Source of the DNA: Thalassomonas viridans
GTDB taxonomy: Bacteria > Pseudomonadota > Gammaproteobacteria > Enterobacterales > Alteromonadaceae
Length of the DNA: 64,000 nt
Assembly: GCF_000948985.2 (NCBI RefSeq)
Contig: NZ_CP059734.1
Span: 248,001 to 312,000, forward strand
Direction: 5' to 3'
The notes under the pieces were generated by a model, which did no database searches, was not told where the DNA came from, and saw nothing but the letters and a program-made list of their open reading frames with translations. This document shows, piece by piece, positions 33,916 through 46,620 of this stretch (the stretch's first letter is position 1; the number at the start of each line of letters is the position of its first letter). Both the position numbers and the translations under genes were made by a program.

Positions 33916-33964
33916 CTGCCCTGCCCTGCCCTGCCCTGCCCTGCCCTGCCCTGCCCTGCCCTGC
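33916..33964 (+). repeat. CTGCC pentanucleotide repeat, 9.8 copies
   Basis: Nine perfect CTGCC units plus CTGC run without interruption. Such repeats change length by slipped-strand mispairing. It lies about 190 bp upstream of the 226-residue protein gene, outside any coding frame, and could affect that promoter if length varies. Confidence 0.95.
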
Positions 33965-34118
33965 TTTGGCACTAATTTTTAATTAGTCGCTTACCCTGCT
34001 GACTATGTGAATTTATTTTTAGCGTATAATTTAGGTGAATCTGGTGATGTGTATTTATGAAAGATAAAACGGCGATTCTGTAGGAAACAGAACCGCCTGA
34101 AGAAAGAAAGTGACGGGA

Positions 34119-35042
34119 TTATTTATTGCTGTAACTTTTAATCACTTGCTCTATTTCGTTGACTAAATCGATTGGCACACCTGCTGGAATACTGATTTTG
34201 TTATGCCCTTTGGCATTTTGTACCAAGGATATTTTATGTTTGCCAACCATAAAGTTTTTCTCTTGTCCCTGGCTGCTCGCACCGATAAACTCGCTAATGA
34301 AAGCTATCAGCTTATCGGCACTGGCAAATTGCATTGTTGCCAATTTGCTTTTTAATACCTCGGTATCGAGAGCCGGATCGCCGAGAATTGATTTTACCTT
34401 GATGCCTTTTCTTAAGCCCCAGGTATAGGTATCTTGCACCGGAGTTTGGATCCATTCCGGCAATTCGGCCAGCTTGAGCTTTTCGTTCATGGTTTGGCGG
34501 GATACTTTTTTGTCTTGCATCTCGGCAAAGATTGCCACCGTCAGGCTGTCATCTTCCCGCTTCATATTGTCGTAGACAAATTTCAGGTAACGGCAATCGG
34601 TTAAAAAGTCAGGATCTGTTCGGCCGTTATTTTCGTTGTCTGCTAAATACTTAGCTTCGTCATCATCGACATCGACCAAGTCAACTGTCAGTAACTCCCC
34701 TGCTTCGATACAGCTTAAACGTCTGCGGCAACCGGCGATTACTTCTATTTCAATACCATTTTCATCCGGCACAGATAATTTTCTGCCATAAACCGGGGTA
34801 AGATTACCTTTACCTTTTTTGATCAGTGGCACGAGATCCGAGATATCAACCACTAAGGCAAAATTTCTTGGGTTACCGGCCCACAATCTGGTTTTTGCCG
34901 GATCTACCTGAACAGTCATTTTCTTAACCTGCCTGCTGGCTAAAGTTAAAAAGGAATCTGTCTCGCTGGGTTTAGTTTCTACTTCGGACGGGTATTTGGC
35001 GCCGAGTGCTGCCTTTTCTAACAGGTCTATATTGAGATCCAT
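34119..35042 (-). CDS. parB: ParB-family partition protein
   Basis: The protein has 307 residues. It has a ParB/SopB-type N-terminal domain, with VIAGCRRRLSCIEAG (about 98-112) in the place of the GxRR CTP-binding motif and an Asn/Asp-rich segment after it. A helix-turn-helix follows at KKVSRQTMNEKLKLAELPEW. ATG 35042 is chosen because AGGAG precedes it; a TTG five codons earlier is the other option. It begins 8 bp after the parA stop, so the two form an operon. It should bind a centromere near the operon; the 20-bp inverted repeat found twice around parA is the best candidate. Confidence 0.87.
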   Translation of the reverse strand: MDLNIDLLEKAALGAKYPSEVETKPSETDSFLTLASRQVKKMTVQVDPAKTRLWAGNPRNFALVVDISDLVPLIKKGKGNLTPVYGRKLSVPDENGIEIEVIAGCRRRLSCIEAGELLTVDLVDVDDDEAKYLADNENNGRTDPDFLTDCRYLKFVYDNMKREDDSLTVAIFAEMQDKKVSRQTMNEKLKLAELPEWIQTPVQDTYTWGLRKGIKVKSILGDPALDTEVLKSKLATMQFASADKLIAFISEFIGASSQGQEKNFMVGKHKISLVQNAKGHNKISIPAGVPIDLVNEIEQVIKSYSNK

Positions 35043-35050
35043 AATGGCTC

Positions 35051-35851
35051 CTAGCAAGCTGTGTCAGACGTGTCTGACACCATCTGATTTTCGCGTTTAA
35101 ACTCGACTTCCCGAATACCGTCAATTTCATCCAGCAATAGGTCAAACTGGGCACGCTTGGCATGGGCATTGTATTTGTATTCACCGGTTCCGGCAATACT
35201 ATCGGATAAAGTTAATCCTTTATCCTGGATCTTCTTGATGGCTTTTACCAGGGGAATAGCCACGCCAGAAATAGAAGCATATGAAAGTAGCTGCACACAG
35301 ACTCTTTTAGCTTCCTGGAACAGATCCCGTGAGGTATGGTCAACCATAGTTAATAGCAACCTTGGGTCTACCTTAAAATCAGGGTCTACCCCGTCCTGAA
35401 CATTTTCTTCTATTTGCTTAATAACGAATAACGTTGGAATTAATTGCTCCAGGTCAACCTGGCTTGGCTGGAATGGCAGGTAGATCATATCAGAAACCGG
35501 TACGGAACTTTTAAAAGCCCGGTTTTCGTAACCACCTGTATCTACCAGCACATAGTCATATAATTCATTGAGTGCTTTTAGATCCCGCGTTAATGTATCG
35601 TCCGGTTTACGCAATTCACACTTAATAAACGGCAGTTCTTCCAGTCCTTGCTTAACAAGTTCCTGGCTATAGGTTTCCCGGCGTCGGATATAATTGACAA
35701 CTGATTCGTTGGTATCGGCATCTACAATACAAACTGTGGTTTTTGTGAGTGTGCCGCGCCTTTTAGCTTTTGCAATTATGGCTCCGGCCAGGTTAATGGC
35801 AGTAATGGACTTACCAACGCCGCCTTTTTTGTTGCCAAATAAAATGATCAT
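35051..35851 (-). CDS. parA: ParA-family partition ATPase
   Basis: The protein has 266 residues. The deviant Walker A motif is NKKGGVGKSITAINLAG (about 7-23), Walker B is YDYVLVDTGGYENRA, and VDADTNES is the A' motif. It lacks an N-terminal helix-turn-helix, so autoregulation is expected to come from ParB or another factor. The last codons (VSDTSDTAC) encode the 20-bp inverted repeat described separately, so a DNA site is embedded in the coding end. It is cotranscribed with parB. Confidence 0.9.
   Translation of the reverse strand: MIILFGNKKGGVGKSITAINLAGAIIAKAKRRGTLTKTTVCIVDADTNESVVNYIRRRETYSQELVKQGLEELPFIKCELRKPDDTLTRDLKALNELYDYVLVDTGGYENRAFKSSVPVSDMIYLPFQPSQVDLEQLIPTLFVIKQIEENVQDGVDPDFKVDPRLLLTMVDHTSRDLFQEAKRVCVQLLSYASISGVAIPLVKAIKKIQDKGLTLSDSIAGTGEYKYNAHAKRAQFDLLLDEIDGIREVEFKRENQMVSDTSDTAC
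35061..35080. promoter_or_regulatory. 20-bp inverted repeat inside the 3' end of parA (candidate parS, copy 1)
   Basis: GTGTCAGACGTGTCTGACAC consists of two 9-bp arms around GT. It lies in the last codons of parA, 19 bp before the parB start. The identical 20 bp occurs once more, in reverse orientation, upstream of parA. Paired copies around a partition gene suggest ParB binding (inference). Confidence 0.7.
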
Positions 35852-35945
35852 TATTATTAGCCCTGTAAGTGATTAATTTAACTTATTAATCTTGTTGATT
35901 CGTCTGACAAATAAAAAGTAACTTAAAAAAGGCTATAAGGCAAGG

Positions 35946-35965
35946 GTGTCAGACACGTCTGACAC
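35946..35965. promoter_or_regulatory. 20-bp inverted repeat upstream of parA (candidate parS, copy 2)
   Basis: The minus strand reads GTGTCAGACGTGTCTGACAC, identical to the copy in the 3' end of parA. Here the arms are extended by GG/CC and followed by a T6 run on the plus strand. The same element could act as a terminator for RNA coming from the left. A half-site GTCTGACA is at 35902-35909, closer to the parA start. Confidence 0.7.
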
Positions 35966-36038
35966 CCTTTTTTGCGAATAAATCGCAAATAATTAATTTT
36001 TGCTGATTTTTACTGCAAATTTCTGGAAAAAGGCGAGT

Positions 36039-36791
36039 TTATTTTTGCTGGAGCAAAATCATTTCTTTGGCCACCAGGGCCGCCGAAGGTAAGAACATGG
36101 TGGAAACAATTCGGCTGTCGATGACAACCTGATGTTTATCTTTTAAGGTTTTTTTATTCTGGGCGATGGCACCGTTTTTGTTAAGCTGGCTTTCAACAAG
36201 AAAAGGTAACAAACTGCCCTGCTTGGCCCACGACTTGACCTTTTCGGTGGAATCGGGAAATCCGGCGACTTTTTTATTTTTTACTAGAAACTCACCGTTG
36301 GCCAAGCGGACATTGGCAAAGCCCCCTGCCCCATGACCGCCGCTGCCAATAATGCCTCCGTTTTGATAAACCTCAGCCATTACATTTAATAATTCGGGAT
36401 TGGTTGCTACGTCGAATAAGGGGCCATAGCCGCCACCGATATATACTCCCCAGTAATCATCCGGGTTTACTTTGGTAGCCGGAAGGGAGTTGTTTGCTTT
36501 ATCCAGGAAACCCTGATATTTGATGGTATAGCTGCTGATGCCGACAGGGTCCATCATAAATTCAAGTTTTCCGCCTTTTGGTGAGGAAAAATCTACCTCA
36601 TAGCCATGGCTGACAAAGACATGATACGGCGGCGCCACTTCCCAGAGGTTATTGCGGGCATCATGCTGTTCTTTATCGCCCATATCTGTGACATTGGAGG
36701 CGATGATCAGCAGTTTTTTGGCTTCCTGTGCCAGGGTGTTGCCTGAAAAAACAAATGAAAGTGCTAATAATATGGGGTACAGATATCTCAT
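36039..36791 (-). CDS. Exported DJ-1/PfpI-family protein lacking the catalytic Cys
   Basis: The protein has 250 residues with a signal peptide (about 1-21, ending TLAQ). The DJ-1/PfpI fold shows KKLLIIASNVTD, GYEVDFSSPKGG and WGVYIGGGYGPLFD. At the nucleophile elbow, where family members read A-x-C-H-G, this protein reads GSGGHGAGG with Gly152 before His153. The Cys is therefore absent and glyoxalase or protease activity is unlikely by the usual mechanism. GAGGA precedes the ATG. It is on the same strand as parA but separated by 187 bp. Confidence 0.85.
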   Translation of the reverse strand: MRYLYPILLALSFVFSGNTLAQEAKKLLIIASNVTDMGDKEQHDARNNLWEVAPPYHVFVSHGYEVDFSSPKGGKLEFMMDPVGISSYTIKYQGFLDKANNSLPATKVNPDDYWGVYIGGGYGPLFDVATNPELLNVMAEVYQNGGIIGSGGHGAGGFANVRLANGEFLVKNKKVAGFPDSTEKVKSWAKQGSLLPFLVESQLNKNGAIAQNKKTLKDKHQVVIDSRIVSTMFLPSAALVAKEMILLQQK

Positions 36792-37023
36792 GGGTTTCCT
36801 CTAATGTCTTAGTTGAAGTTTTACGACTGGGTAGTTAGATGAATGCCGCGAGTAATAGGTTTAAATCGAAGACTGATAATTTAAAAATATTATGTTTTAG
36901 GCTGTATGTGTAGGGGGATTAAAATTAGCGAGGCTTTAATGGAGAGGGTAGGGCACGGGCAAAAATATCTGCTAATTGCTTTGCCCGTAAGTTATTTTTG
37001 GTCTTTGGAAGCTGTAGTGATTC

Positions 37024-37857
37024 TTAGACTTCGTCTGTACCGATATAATTTTCCAGCTTAGCGACCGAATTGTCGTGCGTTAATATCTTCATTTGATGTA
37101 TCGCTATCTGGTTAAGCTTTTCCAGGCGTTCGGCCTGGGGCATACCTTCGTTGATAAATACGGCATTAAGGTTTTCCAGGTTAGACAAACATACCAGCTG
37201 GGAAACATTGGCCATATCCCTGAGGTTACCTTTTTGTTTGGGATTGGCTTTGCGCCATTGCTGGGCGGTTTGGCCGAACAAAGCCATATTTAGTAGATCC
37301 GCCTCAGAGGCATAAACATATTTTATCTGGGACTTACTCAGGCTTTCCGGTATCAGATTGTCTTTAATGGCTGCGGTGTGAATACCGTAATTGAGTTTAG
37401 TGAGGTTGCGTTTGATGTCCCAACCAAGTTGCTTTTGTTCTTCATCTTTGAGGCGCTGGAATTCTTTGATCAGATAAATTTTAAATTGCGGCGACACCCA
37501 GGAAGCAAATTCAAAGGCGATATCTTTGTGGGCATAGGTACCGCCGTACCGGCCGGCTTTGGCAAAAATGCCCATGGCGTTGGTTTTGCTGATCCATTGC
37601 TTAACCGATAGCACGAAACGGTTCAGACCAGCCTGGTTTTTAATTCCCTCGAATTCGGGGGAATTAAAATCCGGGTTATAAATGTCTTCCCAGATCCCTA
37701 AAAATTCGATGGTATTCTTATTGCGCAGCCAGTTCTCTATCAGTGATGAACCGTTTTCGATATCCCGGACCATATCGGTTAAAGAAATAAAGTCGTGCTC
37801 GTGTTGTGCCACAATCGAGACTTCAACCCCTTGTACATCAAGTTTGCTTTTGGTCAT
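37024..37857 (-). CDS. KilA-N domain protein
   Basis: The protein has 277 residues. The KilA-N DNA-binding domain spans about 10-130: DFISLTDMVRDIENGSSLIENWLRNKNTIEFLGIWE, then GRYGGTYAHKDIAFEFASWVSPQFKIYLIKEFQRL. The C-terminal part is helical and not recognised. Such proteins are common in phages, plasmids and islands, often as antirepressors. Here it sits beside the partition genes and probably came with the mobile part of the replicon. Confidence 0.88.
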   Translation of the reverse strand: MTKSKLDVQGVEVSIVAQHEHDFISLTDMVRDIENGSSLIENWLRNKNTIEFLGIWEDIYNPDFNSPEFEGIKNQAGLNRFVLSVKQWISKTNAMGIFAKAGRYGGTYAHKDIAFEFASWVSPQFKIYLIKEFQRLKDEEQKQLGWDIKRNLTKLNYGIHTAAIKDNLIPESLSKSQIKYVYASEADLLNMALFGQTAQQWRKANPKQKGNLRDMANVSQLVCLSNLENLNAVFINEGMPQAERLEKLNQIAIHQMKILTHDNSVAKLENYIGTDEV

Positions 37858-38042
37858 TTTGGTTTACGTATTTCCTTGTGGCTAAGTATATGTTTCACTA
37901 TGAATTCTACACTTAACCTAAACGGCAGGAACAGCTTTTTTCTTTGTAGCTTAGTTTAGCTCTGATTAACTGTGTTTTTGTCAGACACTTTAATGTTGTG
38001 GGGTTTTGTCTTTGGAAGGGGGGAGATCACCAGATCCTGATA

Positions 38043-38615
38043 TCAGCGGCAGATAAATGTACGAAAGCGGAAAATTTCAATGTCATTACTCCAGTAACCT
38101 GAAGACCAGCCGCCTTTTTCTTTTAAGGCCCTGACAAAAGCGTCGGCCGCAGGTAACTTTTTCCATACCGAAGGCAGAAAAACGGCATGTAAATTCCCCT
38201 CCTTTAGCACTAAACCATCGCTGCCGGCTTCAAGTTGCTCTACCAGGTTTTGCTCTCCTGTGTTAGCCATGGCTACCATGGGAGACAGAATTGAAATCTC
38301 AAAACGGGCATCTGCTAATTCCTCTTCGGTCAAAGAGGCGAAACGGTAATCTTCAAAAGCGCAGCTAAAGCCGTGGCGGCAGGCATCGCGCCATAAAGGA
38401 TCTTTTGCCGTTGTTGTGCCTATGCAGCCCCTGAGCTGATCGTGTATATAGAGAGTGACAAAACTGGCGGCAATTTGCTGCAGGGCAGCAGAACTGGGTC
38501 TGGGCGGATAGAAAAGTATCCGGTCTTTAACTCCCTGCCTGAGCACTTGCCAGATCAGATCTTTAAGCTGCAATTGGTCATTATTGTTAAGTTCAATACA
38601 GGATAAAGCTGGCAT
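38043..38615 (-). CDS. amrA: AmmeMemoRadiSam system protein A (AMMECR1 domain)
   Basis: The protein has 190 residues. The AMMECR1 core is visible: FVTLYIHDQLRGCIGTTTAKDPLWRDACRHGFSCAFEDYRFASLTEEELADARFEIS split over about 60-125, with the conserved LRGCIG motif. ATG 38615 overlaps the upstream MEMO gene by 23 bp and follows GGTGGG; a longer frame to 38663 is also open. In archaea and bacteria this domain is found with MEMO and a radical SAM protein as a three-part system whose reaction is not known. Confidence 0.87.
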   Translation of the reverse strand: MPALSCIELNNNDQLQLKDLIWQVLRQGVKDRILFYPPRPSSAALQQIAASFVTLYIHDQLRGCIGTTTAKDPLWRDACRHGFSCAFEDYRFASLTEEELADARFEISILSPMVAMANTGEQNLVEQLEAGSDGLVLKEGNLHAVFLPSVWKKLPAADAFVRALKEKGGWSSGYWSNDIEIFRFRTFICR

Positions 38616-39372
38616 AACCCACCACTTTATTTTTGTCGCCGCTGGTATCGCCGGAGTTTCCATGTTCCAGTAGCTTTATGTGCCAGTTTTTTCGGTGGGC
38701 AAAATCAAGCAAACCGTTTACCGCGTGGCAACCGCAGGCGTCATATGGCTGTAAATTGAGATTAAAGGCCAATATGGCTTCTATGGTTTTCTGATCTAAT
38801 ACCCGTGCTTCCCGGTCGTTATGGTAGTGGCTGAGATCGCTGCTTACTACAATTAAATCTTCAGGATTTCCCGCAAAGAAATCTAATATCTTACAGACTT
38901 CCTGCGGGGAAGCTTCGCCGACAACTACAGGTACAAGCTGGAAATCGTCCAGACAGGTTTGCAAGAAGGGCAGTTGCACTTCCAACGAGTGCTCTAAGGC
39001 ATGTGGCTGATCTTGCTGGACCAACAAGCCCGCATCAACTAACTGCAGGCAGGCCTGCTCATCAACGGGAACTTTACCTAGCGGGGTAGAAAAAAAATCA
39101 TAGTGGGGTACTGCACAACCATGTAGATATACCCGGTGACTTGGCCCCAGTAAAATAACCCGTTTAATTGTGTCCTTAAAATGTTTTAGTGTTGCATAGC
39201 CGCTGGCGGCTATATTACCTGAATAGCAATAACCGGCATGAGGAACAATTAAACCTTTGGGAACCTGCTCAGATGAAGGACAAGAGGCCAGCATGTGGCT
39301 GAGATCTTGCTGCAGAACCTGAGAGGATTCGGGGTAAAAGCTGCCGGCAACAACGGGGGCTCTGTTTTTCAT
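38593..39372 (-). CDS. amrB: AmmeMemoRadiSam system protein B (MEMO1 family)
   Basis: The protein has 259 residues, family length. It begins MKNRAPVVAGSFYPESS, with GLIVPHAGYCYSG, VILLGPSHRVYLHGCA, LEHSLEVQLPFLQ and VVSSDLSHYH. These hold the His/Asp/Cys residues of the dioxygenase-like metal site. The conserved start sets ATG 39372; the frame open upstream to 39588 would overlap the divergent gene and is not coding. Human MEMO1 binds iron or copper. It overlaps the amrA gene and is divergent from the radical SAM gene. Confidence 0.9.
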   Translation of the reverse strand: MKNRAPVVAGSFYPESSQVLQQDLSHMLASCPSSEQVPKGLIVPHAGYCYSGNIAASGYATLKHFKDTIKRVILLGPSHRVYLHGCAVPHYDFFSTPLGKVPVDEQACLQLVDAGLLVQQDQPHALEHSLEVQLPFLQTCLDDFQLVPVVVGEASPQEVCKILDFFAGNPEDLIVVSSDLSHYHNDREARVLDQKTIEAILAFNLNLQPYDACGCHAVNGLLDFAHRKNWHIKLLEHGNSGDTSGDKNKVVGYASFILY

Positions 39373-39493
39373 AGCTGATACCAAAGTGCATGTTAAATGT
39401 TTGCCAAATGCCCTTAAATAAGCACTCAGCATGCTTTTTCTGCTCACTAATTGACTACACTTATAGCATAGTATTAATTCGGCAAATACTGTC

Positions 39494-40576
39494 ATGAATA
39501 TCCCCGATATTGAGCATTTTCCCACTAAGTACTGGCAAAAACTGGAAGATGGCCGGGTGAGGTGTGACATGTGTCCGCAGCACTGCACGCTCAGGGAAGG
39601 AAAGAGGGGAACCTGCTTTATTCGTATGCATCACCAGGGAGAAATTGTTCTTACCAGTTATGGCCGTTCATCCGGGTTTTGTATCGATCCGGTGGAGAAA
39701 AAGCCCTTAAACCATTTTTATCCCGGCTCAAGCGTTATGTCTTTTGGCACTGCCGGATGTAATTTAGGCTGTAAATTCTGTCAAAACTGGGATATCAGTA
39801 AATCGCGGGAAATAGATACCCTTTGCGGGAGTGCTATGCCGGATCAACTGGCGCTGACAGCAAAAAGAAAAGGCTGTAAAAGTATTGCTTTTACCTATAA
39901 CGATCCGGTGATCTTTTTTGAATATGCTATAGACGCCGCTAAGGCTGCCCATGAACAAGGGTTAAAAAGCATCGCTGTGTCAGCAGGTTATATTTGCGAT
40001 GAACCTCGTGTTGAATTTTATCGTTATATGGATGCAGCCAATATTGACTTAAAAGGCTTTACTGAACGTTTCTATCATAAAATCTGCCATGCGCACTTGC
40101 AGCCAGTGCTGGATACCTTGGTCTACCTGAAAAATGAAACCCCGGTCTGGTTTGAAATTACCAACCTGGTCATCCCGGATGAAAATGACAGCGACGAAGA
40201 ACTCCACAATATGTGTCAGTGGATTGCCGAGAATTTAGGTTTGGATGTACCTTTACATTTTTCAGCCTTTCATCCTGATTTTAAAATGATGGATAAAGAA
40301 AGAACCCCGCTGTCTACATTACTAAGGGCAAGAGAAATTGCTTTAAGCTATGGCTTGCACTATGTTTATTGCGGCAATGTCTTTGATACAGAATCTGACA
40401 GTACCTATTGCCCAAGTTGCCGGGGACGGGTAATAGAAAGGAACTGGTATGATTTAGGACGCTATCACGTAGATGATACCGGACATTGTAAACACTGTGG
40501 TTATCAACTTGCCGGCAGATTTGACGGACCGAAGGAAAATTTTGGTAGGCAGCGCATTCCCGTTCGCATTCAATAG
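39494..40576 (+). CDS. amrS: AmmeMemoRadiSam system radical SAM enzyme
   Basis: The protein has 360 residues. The radical SAM cluster motif is C89-NLG-C93-KF-C96 in GCNLGCKFCQNWDISKSR. N-terminal Cys residues (CDMCPQHCTLREGKRGTC) and two C-terminal CxxC pairs (YCPSCRGRV, HCKHCGYQ) suggest a further metal site. It resembles PflA-type activating enzymes but belongs to the AmmeMemoRadiSam group. The gene diverges from amrB with 121 bp between them. All three parts of the system are present. Confidence 0.92.
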   Translation: MNIPDIEHFPTKYWQKLEDGRVRCDMCPQHCTLREGKRGTCFIRMHHQGEIVLTSYGRSSGFCIDPVEKKPLNHFYPGSSVMSFGTAGCNLGCKFCQNWDISKSREIDTLCGSAMPDQLALTAKRKGCKSIAFTYNDPVIFFEYAIDAAKAAHEQGLKSIAVSAGYICDEPRVEFYRYMDAANIDLKGFTERFYHKICHAHLQPVLDTLVYLKNETPVWFEITNLVIPDENDSDEELHNMCQWIAENLGLDVPLHFSAFHPDFKMMDKERTPLSTLLRAREIALSYGLHYVYCGNVFDTESDSTYCPSCRGRVIERNWYDLGRYHVDDTGHCKHCGYQLAGRFDGPKENFGRQRIPVRIQ

Positions 40577-40837
40577 ACAGCATCACAGCTGAAAATAAAA
40601 ATGTGAGTTATCCTTTTTTATCATTAAGGCAGGCATCTAGTTTTGAGCTTAGTTATCTCTGCTTAAAGCATCATCAATGAGATATTTTGAGCTGCTTAGT
40701 GTGTATTATTCCTATGTAAGTCCTTTCGGTTTTTCCTCTATTTCGCGTGTTTGTATAAGTAAGAGCAACTTTTGAACACCTTTGTCCATCGGGATCCGCT
40801 GCGAAAGCATTATTTTTAAAATAACTTAAAAAAAGTG

Positions 40838-40865
40838 TTGACCTCATCAGAAAAATGTCTAAAAT
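40838..40865 (+). promoter_or_regulatory. rRNA operon promoter P1
   Basis: TTGACC and TAAAAT are 16 bp apart, with an AT-rich UP-like stretch upstream (40811-40834) and a GCGC discriminator downstream. This form is typical of stringently controlled rrn P1 promoters. The 40577-40837 stretch before it holds no gene I can support. Confidence 0.75.
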
Positions 40866-40962
40866 GCGCATCCACTTCAACGGGGCAGCCCAACGAAGTG
40901 TTTTGATAAGTTTAAGTTGTGGAAACGTCACTTAAACAGCCAACAAAACTTTCAAAAAGTTG

Positions 40963-40990
40963 TTGACATCAAAACTGAGAAGCGTATGAT
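40963..40990 (+). promoter_or_regulatory. rRNA operon promoter P2
   Basis: TTGACA and TATGAT are 16 bp apart, followed by GCGCATC. It lies 125 bp after P1 and about 290 bp before the 16S gene. Confidence 0.8.
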
Positions 40991-41067
40991 GCGCATCTCG
41001 CTTGAGACAAGCGCTCAGGCAACAACGGTTAACGAATGCGATTAATCGTTCCTTCTTTTAGAAGGAG

Positions 41068-41078
41068 TTCTTTAACAA
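41068..41078 (+). promoter_or_regulatory. boxA antitermination site in the rrn leader
   Basis: GTTCTTTAACA matches the boxA consensus (TGCTCTTTAACA) used by the Nus antitermination complex. The same 11 bp recurs in the 16S-23S spacer at 42903. Confidence 0.75.
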
Positions 41079-41281
41079 TCAGTTATCATGCAATTTGTGT
41101 GGGCACTCACGTTAATGTTGATTTTACATAGTTCTTCCATTACTTGGTAAGAGCATAAAAAATAACTTAATGATGAATGACACACAAAACTATTCATAGT
41201 TTTATGGTTTGCTTCTGTTTTTTAAAGCGGAGACAAACAAGTACAGATTCATTGAGTCGGTCTTCGGGCCACAAACGATTT

Positions 41282-42821
<1,540 letters not shown>

Positions 42822-43135
42822 TCTTGAAGTGAAACAATGTTTCCGTTGAGTGTTCACACAAATGGTATGATAACCAAGGTCTAATCGAATGAGATTAGAT
42901 GTGTTCTTTAACAATCTGGAAAGCTGATATAAATACCCGGTATTTATTATGTCGCGTAATAAATACCAACTGATACATAATCTTCCTTGTTATGTATCAC
43001 GATAGCGCAAGCTATCAACTCTTATTCAAGCATCCAAACAACTTTGTTTGGTTTAGTGCGTGAAAATGTCAGGCTTTACAACTTAGCTTGGGCTAGTCTC
43101 CAAGCTGTCAAATAGGAAACTACTTGGGGTTGTAT
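42822..43135 (+). other. 16S-23S spacer without tRNA genes
   Basis: The 314-nt spacer contains a boxA (42903-42913) and paired processing-stem sequences but no tRNA. No CCA-type acceptor stem or T-loop (GGTTCGAATCC) is found. Many rrn operons in this order carry tRNA-Ile and tRNA-Ala here, so this is a tRNA-less type. Confidence 0.8.
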
Positions 43136-46019
<2,884 letters not shown>

Positions 46020-46133
46020 ACAACACCCAAGTGGTTTTAAAGAGTGTATGTCTGACGAATACTTTTATTAGAAAAGTCACGCACTGAATTGAATAAGACG
46101 TATTTATAGAAGTTTTCTAAGATTGCAAGTTTT

Positions 46134-46251
46134 CGCTTAGCGACAATAGCAACGTGGTACCACCTGATCCCATGCCGAACTCAGAAGTGAAACGCGTTAG
46201 CGCCGATGGTAGTGTGGGAGGTCCCATGTGAGAGTAGGACATTGCTAAGCA
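46134..46251 (+). rRNA. rrf: 5S ribosomal RNA
   Basis: The gene is about 118 nt with the conserved core CCATGCCGAACTCAGAAGTG. Its ends CGCTTAGCGA and TTGCTAAGC pair to close helix I. It follows the 23S gene by about 115 nt. Confidence 0.95.
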
Positions 46252-46262
46252 CCTATTAAGAG

Positions 46263-46290
46263 AAGCCCGACTCGATGAGTCGGGCTTTTT
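46263..46290 (+). terminator. rRNA operon terminator
   Basis: AAGCCCGACTC and GAGTCGGGCTT form a perfect 11-bp stem with a 3-nt loop, followed by TTT, immediately after the 5S gene. Confidence 0.92.
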
Positions 46291-46301
46291 GCTTTTGGGT
46301 T

Positions 46302-46500
46302 TTAGCGACACAAGCAACGTGGTACCACCTGAACCTTCGTCAACTGCTCTTGCGTTACTCTACTTCCCTACATCCATGCAGGTCATGTGCTCTTAATCGT
46401 TGCTGCGTTCAGATGTGAAAACTCCAGAACGCTCTGATCTCGTGGTATGTCTGTCCCCTTGCACGTTAACCGCGTTAGCACCGCTAGTAATAGCGTGTGG
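46302..46500 (+). pseudogene. 5S rRNA fragment and degraded remainder
   Basis: 46302-46332 repeats the 5' part of the 5S gene (TTAGCGACA to GTGGTACCACCTGA) with about 2 changes. Further on, CAGATGTGAAAAC (46411 region) and CCGCGTTAGCACCG (46469 region) look like scrambled remains of the 5S middle and 3' parts. No functional 5S can form. This is probably a leftover of unequal recombination or of a mobile repeat that captured 5S sequence. Confidence 0.6.
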
Positions 46501-46620
46501 GGCGTCTGTTTATGCGAGATCAGGACACTAAAAATAGCTCCTGCATTTTTAGCATTTACGGCAGAGTACAAAAATAATACCAATCGGCATAAATATATGA
46601 TCTAATATGGTTAAAATTAA

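Noticed and set aside
38616..39588. Longer N-termini for the AMMECR1 and MEMO proteins
   Set aside because: The extra residues are not conserved-looking and would overlap neighbouring genes; family starts fit the shorter forms.
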